Source: Opitutaceae bacterium (GTDB lineage Bacteria; Verrucomicrobiota; Verrucomicrobiae; Opitutales; Opitutaceae). From it: 6,160 bases of DNA. Location of the stretch: contig JAISAX010000951.1 in the NCBI GenBank assembly GCA_031266495.1, positions 1 to 6,160 of the forward strand. Reading direction: 5' to 3'. The notes under the pieces were generated by a model, which searched no databases, was not told the origin of the DNA, and saw only the letters and a program-made list of their open reading frames with translations. Made by a program: the position numbers and the translations under genes. Shown in pieces: positions 1-5,129 of the stretch. Position 1 is the stretch's first letter; the number at the start of each line of letters is the position of its first letter.

Positions 1-3
1 CGG

Positions 4-30
4 CCCCCCCCCCCCCCCCCCCCCCCCCCC
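4..30 (+). repeat. Homopolymer tract of 27 cytosines
   Basis: This is an uninterrupted run of 27 C on the + strand, followed by GGG. Tracts of this length are prone to slippage during replication and sequencing, so the true length is uncertain. The complementary strand is poly-G and could in principle form a G-quadruplex. The run lies about 210 nt upstream of the first gene, so unlike the shorter C-runs in the window it is not at a start codon. It may belong to the spacer behind an upstream gene outside the window. Confidence 0.9.
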
Positions 31-40
31 GGGAGTTCAG

Positions 41-67
41 GGAACGGTCATCATCATTGGCCGTTCC
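41..67. other. Stem-loop with 10-bp stem in the upstream spacer
   Basis: GGAACGGTCA (41-50) pairs with TGGCCGTTCC (58-67), giving nine Watson-Crick pairs, one G-T wobble and a 7-nt loop. No T-run follows on the + strand, so a classic intrinsic terminator is not supported in that direction. It could be the 3' end structure of an upstream transcript or a leader hairpin. I see no convincing gene or promoter in 68-227, which holds only weak inverted repeats such as ATTCC-C-GGAAT near 92-102. Confidence 0.5.
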
Positions 68-227
68 GCTTTCGCATGGAGAGCCTCTGGAATTCCCGGA
101 ATCCCATGTCCGGAGCGCCTCGGCTTTTTTCAGGAAAACCGCACTCTCTTGCCTTCCACCGGTTTTGCCGCGCAACCAGGTTCGTCACGACAAAACACCG
201 CTCACCCGTAACCCTTGTGTCATCATT

Positions 228-237
228 CCCCCCCCCC
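228..237 (+). repeat. C10 tract just upstream of the pseudopilin start
   Basis: Ten consecutive C, then T and CCC, immediately precede the ATG at 242. The tract occupies the place where a Shine-Dalgarno sequence would normally lie, and no purine-rich ribosome-binding site is present. Comparable C-runs precede the next gene (1006-1033) and the solute-binding protein gene (3411-3423). Confidence 0.85.
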
Positions 238-241
238 TCCC

Positions 242-997
242 ATGCGCTCACGACCCGCAACCTCCGCCCCGCTTTCCACTGCCCCGCTTTTCGCCGCTTT
301 CACGCTGATCGAGTTGCTCACCGTTATCGTGATCATCGGCATCCTTGCCGCCATCATTATCCCCGCGGTATCCAAAGTCCGCGATTCGGCCAGGCGCGCG
401 CAGTGTGTGAGCAATCTCCATCAAATCGTCCTCGCCTCGATCGCATACGGCAACGAGAACCGGGGCAAACCGCCTTACGTCGCGGAGAATGATTCCGACG
501 CCTCCTGGGATCGCCAGGTAAACCGCATTGTCAGGACAGGCTACAACAACTGCCTCGCGCCCTGGTTTGGTGATTCGGCCCCCTCCGGAACGAGCAGTTG
601 CGCGGTCCTCGCAAAAATCATGCTCTGCCCGGGCGCCGCGCAAAACAGCGACGCTTACAACCCCGCTCTTGTCGCAACCAAAACCTTCGCCGGGTTCGGC
701 AACTACATTTCCTATTCCTATTTTCGTTCGGCGAAAGGCGTCACGTCTGACGGATACAACCGTTCCATGCTCTTCGGTGACCTCAACAGCCCTCCGCTCG
801 ACGTCGCCATGTGGGGGTGTCTCAGCAAAACAAACGTCAAGGGCACCATCGGCCACTACGAAAACGCCGACGGCAACGTCCCCATCAAGGGCATGAACGC
901 CGCCTACGCGGACGGCTCCGTCAAGTGGGTTGAATCCCGGAAAATGGAGCAATTCTGCTCCGGCTTCTACTGGCCCAAGCCGAAGGGCAATCTGTAA
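242..997 (+). CDS. Type II secretion/type IV pilin-like protein with prepilin N-terminal cleavage/methylation motif (pseudopilin)
   Basis: The product is a 251-residue envelope protein of the pseudopilin-like class. A short basic leader (residues 1-19) is followed by the prepilin motif AFTLIELL (19-26) and a hydrophobic helix to about residue 42. Glu24 is position +5 of the mature protein if processing occurs before Phe20. The residue at -1 is Ala19 rather than the canonical Gly, which prepilin peptidases can tolerate. The globular part carries marks typical of the large PVC family with this N-terminus: a Cys-x-x-Asn-Leu segment (55-59), a CP pair (129-130), and near the C-terminus [11 protein letters not shown] (220-230), which matches the usual FADGHV-type ending. 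ATG 242 was chosen because it gives a normal short leader; an in-frame TTG at 215 would only add residues encoded by the C-tract. There is no Shine-Dalgarno sequence. The family is large and functionally poorly defined, so whether this is a secretion pseudopilin, a pilus subunit or a surface protein is unknown. Confidence 0.88.
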   Translation: MRSRPATSAPLSTAPLFAAFTLIELLTVIVIIGILAAIIIPAVSKVRDSARRAQCVSNLHQIVLASIAYGNENRGKPPYVAENDSDASWDRQVNRIVRTGYNNCLAPWFGDSAPSGTSSCAVLAKIMLCPGAAQNSDAYNPALVATKTFAGFGNYISYSYFRSAKGVTSDGYNRSMLFGDLNSPPLDVAMWGCLSKTNVKGTIGHYENADGNVPIKGMNAAYADGSVKWVESRKMEQFCSGFYWPKPKGNL

Positions 998-1047
998 CCC
1001 CCGCGCCCCCCCCGCCTCCCCCTCCCCCCCCCCGTTCAACGCAACGC
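998..1047 (+). other. Pyrimidine-rich spacer (C8 and C10 runs) between pseudopilin and lyase
   Basis: The first 36 nt of this 50-nt spacer are almost entirely C, with C8 at 1006-1013 and C10 at 1024-1033. It starts right after the pseudopilin stop codon and ends 14 nt before the lyase start codon. There is no Shine-Dalgarno sequence. A C-rich, G-poor untranslated RNA is the composition expected of a Rho-utilisation site, so the spacer could reduce expression of the lyase relative to the pseudopilin. That is inference from composition only. Confidence 0.55.
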
Positions 1048-3273
1048 ATGAAAGAGAAAACCGCGTGCTTTTCGCCATTCCCGTTTTCGCCATTCCCGAT
1101 TTCCTGTGCTCGGCCGGCATTTGGACAGCTTCGCGGAGGGACGCTTTTTTTACCGGTTCCACTGGTTGTTTTACTGCTTGTCGTGTTTCGCGCGGTGGCG
1201 TTTCCGGCGCCGGAGTTTCCCAAGCCGGAACCGGAAAAAGCGTTTGCCGAAATCAAGCTGCTCCAGTCCGGCGGCTCCGCTTATCGTACGCCGCTCGAAG
1301 ACTGGGAGGGGGCGCGGCGTCGCGTCGCGGCCGATCCTGCCTGGGGAAAATGGGCCGGCCAGCGACAGGCGGCCGCCGATGCATGGATGAAACGCAATCG
1401 CGACCGCGCCGGATGGGAGGCCGGCTGGAATCACGAATTCATCAGCCCCATCGACAGCGCCTGGCTGGTGTGGACGGAAGACGTGCCGGGCGAAGACACG
1501 GATCACATCATGAGCACCTCCGGCCACAAAGTCCCGGTGTCGCCGGAAGCCACGCCGGCACTATTCCGGGCCTGGGTCGGGGCCTTCCGGAAACGCCACA
1601 CTCAGGAAATGGGCAACATCGCCTCCGTGTATCGATTAACCGGAGACACACGTTACGCCGACTGGATTTGCGCCCGGCTCGATTTTTACGCGGACAACTA
1701 CACGTCGTGGGGACGCGGAGTGGCGCAGCGCAAAAACTCCTGGCTCGGCTTCCAGAGCCTCGATGACGCCGTGATCGTTTCCCGCCTGACGGAAGCCGCG
1801 CGACTCGTTTTCGACCACGCTCCGCCCGCCCGCCGCCAGGCCTGGCTGGAAAAACTCTTCCGGCCCGAGGCCGCACTGCTGGCGCGTTCCGGACAGTCGA
1901 TCCACAACATCGCCCTCTGGCAGCGGGCGACGGAGGCCCGGATCGCATTGCTGTACCGCGACGAAGCGTTGCTCGAAAAGGCGCTTGGCGGCCCCTTCGG
2001 CCTGCGCGCACAAATCCGCCAGGGTGTGACCGGCGACTACTTCTGGTATGAGCAATCGATGGGCTACAACGATTTCGTCATCGCCGCCACCGCCCCCCTC
2101 TTCACCTTTGCCGGCCTCGTCGGACAAGCCCCGCGACTCCGGGAAGAAGCCGCCATCGTCCAGAACCTCATGCTCGCCCCGCTCCTGATCCGCTTCCCGG
2201 ACGGCACACTGCCCAATCCGGCCGATACGGGGGTCGGACCCAGGCGCGCCCCTTCGTCCTGGCTCGTTAACGCCTGCCGCATCTGGCCCACGCCTTGCGG
2301 AGTGCATCTCGCGACCACGTCCAGCGAATATTCGTGGCCCGCGCTGATTGATCCGCCGGCGGCCATTGCCGGTTCGGAAAAAATCTCCCCCACGCTTCCC
2401 GCAGTGACGTCGCGCAACATGGAATCGACCCGCTTTGCGCTGCTCGGGAAAGGACGCTGGCAGGTGTTTTTCCACTACGGGCAACTCGTCAATTCCCATG
2501 TCCAGAGCGAAGCGCTCAACTGGTCGGCGTCGTTTGCCGGCGTGGATATCAGTCATGATCCCGGCAATACAGGTTACGGTTCACGGATATTTCGCGAATA
2601 CTATTCACGCGGCCTCAACCACAATGTGCCCTTGATAGATGGATACGGGCAGCGCTCCTGGCATCCGGGCGAGCTTGTGCGGTTTGACCCGGAGGCAGGC
2701 GTGGTGGAGGCGGCCCAGCCCCGCTACTGGCCATCGGGTTACACGCAGACGCCGAAATGGAGTTGGGAGGCGGCACCGCAGTCCTCGCGTTCGGGATCGG
2801 GAGCGAAAGCCTCCCGTCGCCTTCGCATCGATGGCGATTCGCTGGTGGAGGAAACGCGGGTCGCACTGACGAAAGCCGGAGTGACGGCACGCCTTGGCTT
2901 GTCCCTGCACCTGCAAGGCAGGGTGCGATTTCCCCGGGAACGGACAGGAAACGGCAGTCTCCGTTCTGTCGGCGCCGACGAATTCGCCCAAGGCCGCACC
3001 AAGGCATTTCGATACTGGGACGACGTGCGCGCCATGACCTGCCGGGATCGCATCGCGCTCGACGTCGAATTCCCGAAAAACCTGGTGATGCGGGTGGAAT
3101 TCGCGGTGGCTGGCGGCGGCGCGTTTACGCTCTGGTCGGGCGCGTCGCCCGATTTGCCAGCGCCTGCCCGGCGCGCCGGTTTTTATCTGGAGCTTGATGA
3201 ACCGCGGGCGGAAGCAAATTTCATCACGACCATTGTCCCCGCTGACGCGGGGAAATTAAGAATTAAGAATTAA
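1048..3273 (+). CDS. Exported heparinase II/III-family polysaccharide lyase (alginate/heparin-lyase-like)
   Basis: The 741-residue product is probably a secreted or periplasmic lyase that cleaves uronate-containing polysaccharide by beta-elimination. A long N-region leads to a hydrophobic core (about 33-47) and a plausible signal-peptidase site after Ala-Val-Ala51. Residues 65-360 look like the alpha/alpha-toroid alginate-lyase-like domain, with RLTGDTRYADW (196-206) and SIHNIALWQ (284-292). FPDGTLPNPADTG (383-395) is typical of the family linker. Residues 455-620 resemble the heparinase II/III beta-sandwich domain, with VNSHVQSEALNW (481-492), SHDPGNTGYG (502-511) and LNHNVPLIDG (523-532). 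Candidate active-site residues are His286/Asn287, Tyr340 and His484; from memory their spacing agrees with heparinases II and III. Substrate and PL family cannot be fixed from sequence alone. ATG 1048 is the only reasonable start, although the first 32 residues are unusual and include an in-frame 15-bp duplication. The last residues (KLRIKN) and the stop are encoded by a heptamer repeat array, so the C-terminus may have been altered by it. Confidence 0.8.
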   Translation: MKEKTACFSPFPFSPFPISCARPAFGQLRGGTLFLPVPLVVLLLVVFRAVAFPAPEFPKPEPEKAFAEIKLLQSGGSAYRTPLEDWEGARRRVAADPAWGKWAGQRQAAADAWMKRNRDRAGWEAGWNHEFISPIDSAWLVWTEDVPGEDTDHIMSTSGHKVPVSPEATPALFRAWVGAFRKRHTQEMGNIASVYRLTGDTRYADWICARLDFYADNYTSWGRGVAQRKNSWLGFQSLDDAVIVSRLTEAARLVFDHAPPARRQAWLEKLFRPEAALLARSGQSIHNIALWQRATEARIALLYRDEALLEKALGGPFGLRAQIRQGVTGDYFWYEQSMGYNDFVIAATAPLFTFAGLVGQAPRLREEAAIVQNLMLAPLLIRFPDGTLPNPADTGVGPRRAPSSWLVNACRIWPTPCGVHLATTSSEYSWPALIDPPAAIAGSEKISPTLPAVTSRNMESTRFALLGKGRWQVFFHYGQLVNSHVQSEALNWSASFAGVDISHDPGNTGYGSRIFREYYSRGLNHNVPLIDGYGQRSWHPGELVRFDPEAGVVEAAQPRYWPSGYTQTPKWSWEAAPQSSRSGSGAKASRRLRIDGDSLVEETRVALTKAGVTARLGLSLHLQGRVRFPRERTGNGSLRSVGADEFAQGRTKAFRYWDDVRAMTCRDRIALDVEFPKNLVMRVEFAVAGGGAFTLWSGASPDLPAPARRAGFYLELDEPRAEANFITTIVPADAGKLRIKN
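1069..1098 (+). repeat. 15-bp perfect tandem duplication in the lyase signal-peptide region
   Basis: TTTTCGCCATTCCCG occurs twice without a gap (1069-1083 and 1084-1098). Because the unit is 15 bp it keeps frame and encodes Phe-Ser-Pro-Phe-Pro twice in the N-region ahead of the hydrophobic export signal. This explains the unusually long, proline-rich start of the lyase. Copy-number change would lengthen or shorten the N-region without a frameshift. Confidence 0.85.
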
Positions 3274-3406
3274 GAATGCAGAAAACGACCCCATGCACAC
3301 AAACCCTCCATGACCTGCGCACCGTACCCCCCGACGGCGAAGCCACCATCCGCCTCCGCCGTTCACCATCCTTCATCCGCCATTCTTAATTTTTAATTCT
3401 TAATTT
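3253..3406. repeat. Inverted pair of AATTAAG heptamer arrays flanking about 100 bp (MITE-like)
   Basis: The left arm (3253-3278) contains three tandem AATTAAG heptamers plus AAT. The right arm (3381-3406) is its reverse complement with a single mismatch, matching at 25 of 26 positions. The arms enclose 102 bp of ordinary high-GC sequence and stand out as strongly AT-rich. Each array carries TAA at a 7-bp period on both strands, so three copies stop all six reading frames. The left array supplies the lyase stop codon (3271-3273). Possible identities are a miniature inverted-repeat element, a dispersed short-tandem-repeat family, or a long-range RNA stem separating the lyase and binding-protein messages. 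The long loop and lack of GC in the stem make a standard terminator unlikely. Confidence 0.75.
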
Positions 3407-3410
3407 GTCT

Positions 3411-3423
3411 CCCCCCCCCCCCC
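3411..3423 (+). repeat. C13 tract upstream of the solute-binding protein start
   Basis: Thirteen consecutive C are followed by TCCTGACTCCCC and the ATG at 3436. The run ends 12 nt before the start codon, in the Shine-Dalgarno region, and no purine-rich site is present. It begins directly after the right arm of the inverted heptamer repeat. Confidence 0.88.
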
Positions 3424-3435
3424 TCCTGACTCCCC

Positions 3436-5058
3436 ATGAATCGCCAGACTATTTCCAACATCATCGGTTTTTTGTTGCTCGTAGTCTGTTTCGGATACGC
3501 GTTGGTCACGGTGTTTTCGCGTTCGCGTGAGGACCGCTTCGATGGCAGGGAAGTGATCCGTTTTGCGCACTGGCAACTCGAAGGCGGGTTGCGCACCGCG
3601 CTCGACGTATTGTCCCGCGACTACGAAAAACTCCACCCCGACGTCCGCGTGGAGCAACTGGCGATTCCGGAGCGCACCTACACCCAGTGGCTGCAAACCC
3701 AACTCATCGGCGGCACCGCCACCGACCTCATCGCCCTCGGGAAAATGCCCGGCTCCGAGGATGAAATGCTCGCCCGCTATTTTCTCCCCGTCTCCGATTA
3801 CGTTGAAAAACCCAATCCCTACAACAAGGGCACGGATCTCGAAAACACGGCATGGCGCAACACCTTCACCGATGGCCTGGTCGGCGGCGTCAACTACCGC
3901 CCCAACCTCCTCGAATACTACAGCGTTCCCATGTCGATGCACACCATCCGCCTTTACTACAATGTGCGGCTCTGGAAACGCATTCTGGGGGACACGCCGG
4001 CGCCGACAACCTACGACGGATTTCAGGCCATCTGCCAGCGAGTCGAGGACTACGCCCGCCGGGAAAAAATCCCCGTCATCCCCATTGCCGGTTCCAGGAT
4101 CAACGGCCCGCTCGTCATCTACAAATTTGCCAACAGCCAGACGCAGAAAGTGGTCGCCACCTCGTTGCGCAATTACGCCATGAGCGTCAATCCCGTGGAG
4201 ACCGGAGTCTCCTTTTTGCGCGGCGACTGGTCGCTCGACACGCCCGCCGTCAGTGACGGACTGGCCATCACCCGCGAAGTCGGCCTGCGCCTTCAGGCCG
4301 GTTATCCGCAGATTTCGCGCGAAGATGCCACGTTCTACTTTATCCAGGAACGCGCCCTCCTCATCGCGACGGGCAGTTATGACGCGCCCAGCTTCCGTGA
4401 ACAGGCGTCCTTTGGGCTGGGTGTATTCAGAATCCCGATTCCGACGCCGGACCATCCCCGCTACGGACGCAACGTTTACGGCGATGCGTCCGAAGCCACC
4501 ATAAAAACCAGCCTCAGTTTCGGGATCCCTCTCCAGACCAGGAACCGGGAGCGCGCCATTGATTTCATCCAATTCCTGACCTCGCGCGAACACAACGAGC
4601 GCTTCACCGAACTCAGTTCCTGGCTCCCGTCCGTCACCGGCGCCAGGCTGACGCCGGAAGTGGAGCCGTTTCTGCCGGCCATCGACGGCTACGTGGACGG
4701 CTTCCAGATCAGCGAAATCGGCGCCAACACCGGGCGGATTGTCGCCAACGCCCTCAACATTCTCGTCAACCCGGCAGGCTCGCTTGAAGGCTTCAAGGCG
4801 TCGGTTGCGCCCGGATACAAGGCCGCCGTCCGCGCCGACCTGGCGCGCCAGTCGCATGTCGTGCGCCTCAACATCATGCGCCAGGATCTGGCCGTGGCGG
4901 CCGGCGCCTGCCGGGCATACGCCGCCACTCGCGACGACTCCGGCCACTGGCACGACCGCCTGAGCGTGCTCCTCGAAGCACAAAACCAGCAGGAAGCCAC
5001 GCGGGCCTGGATCGACTCGGAACTCGCCCGGACGCAAACGGCAAACATCCCGAAATGA
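3436..5058 (+). CDS. ABC transporter extracellular sugar-binding protein (family 1), probably membrane-anchored
   Basis: The 540-residue product is a periplasm-facing solute-binding protein that would deliver a sugar or oligosaccharide to an ABC permease. Residues 9-27 form one hydrophobic segment. The only cysteine there (Cys18) is preceded by Leu-Val-Val, a poor lipobox, so an uncleaved membrane anchor is more likely than a lipoprotein. The first lobe starts at VIRFAHWQLEG (40-50), with the usual helix DYEKLHPDVRVEQL (62-75) and GTATDLIALG (93-102). Further family features are YYSVPMSMHTIRLYYN (161-176), the ERALLIATGSYD stretch (305-316) and SFGIPLQTRNRERAIDFIQF (361-380), followed by a C-terminal WLP (396-398). 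About 100 residues beyond this, largely helical and rich in Ala, Arg and Gln, exceed the usual 400-450-residue family length. No permease or ATPase gene is present in the window. The ligand is unknown; the neighbouring lyase suggests products of polysaccharide breakdown. Confidence 0.85.
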   Translation: MNRQTISNIIGFLLLVVCFGYALVTVFSRSREDRFDGREVIRFAHWQLEGGLRTALDVLSRDYEKLHPDVRVEQLAIPERTYTQWLQTQLIGGTATDLIALGKMPGSEDEMLARYFLPVSDYVEKPNPYNKGTDLENTAWRNTFTDGLVGGVNYRPNLLEYYSVPMSMHTIRLYYNVRLWKRILGDTPAPTTYDGFQAICQRVEDYARREKIPVIPIAGSRINGPLVIYKFANSQTQKVVATSLRNYAMSVNPVETGVSFLRGDWSLDTPAVSDGLAITREVGLRLQAGYPQISREDATFYFIQERALLIATGSYDAPSFREQASFGLGVFRIPIPTPDHPRYGRNVYGDASEATIKTSLSFGIPLQTRNRERAIDFIQFLTSREHNERFTELSSWLPSVTGARLTPEVEPFLPAIDGYVDGFQISEIGANTGRIVANALNILVNPAGSLEGFKASVAPGYKAAVRADLARQSHVVRLNIMRQDLAVAAGACRAYAATRDDSGHWHDRLSVLLEAQNQQEATRAWIDSELARTQTANIPK

Positions 5059-5129
5059 CCACTCCCCGCCCCCGGTCATAACTTCCCTGTCATTGCCGGA
5101 AACCTGTTTTTCCATACTGATCGCGACGC
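5059..5129 (+). other. 71-nt spacer before the regulator, no clear signal
   Basis: This gap contains a short C/G-rich stretch and then a more AT-rich part. I see no hairpin with a T-run, no Shine-Dalgarno sequence and only a weak promoter-like match (TTGCCG at 5093-5098 without a good -10 box). The last bases before the ATG (GCGACGC) nearly repeat those before the lyase start (GCAACGC). Confidence 0.4.

Noticed and set aside
121..141. Terminator-like imperfect stem CGGCTTTTTT ... AAAACCG
   Set aside because: The stem is short, bulged and mostly A-T, with only a 3-4-nt loop and no T-run after it.
215..241. TTG at 215 as an upstream start for the pseudopilin
   Set aside because: It would add nine residues encoded mainly by the C-tract, and ATG 242 already gives a normal prepilin leader.
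248..1162. A 304-codon minus-strand frame across the pseudopilin and the C-rich spacer
   Set aside because: It contains a poly-Gly stretch made from the C-runs and no recognisable domain; the sense strand has the prepilin motif.
1636..2556. A 306-codon minus-strand frame inside the lyase
   Set aside because: It is antisense to well-supported heparinase II/III motifs and shows no family features of its own.
3481..3489. Lipobox around Cys18 of the solute-binding protein
   Set aside because: The residue before the cysteine is Val, not Gly, Ala or Ser, and the hydrophobic segment continues well past it, which fits a membrane anchor better.
5093..5120. Possible sigma-70 promoter before the regulator (TTGCCG with a TACTGA-like -10)
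   Set aside because: The -10 match is poor at any acceptable spacing.
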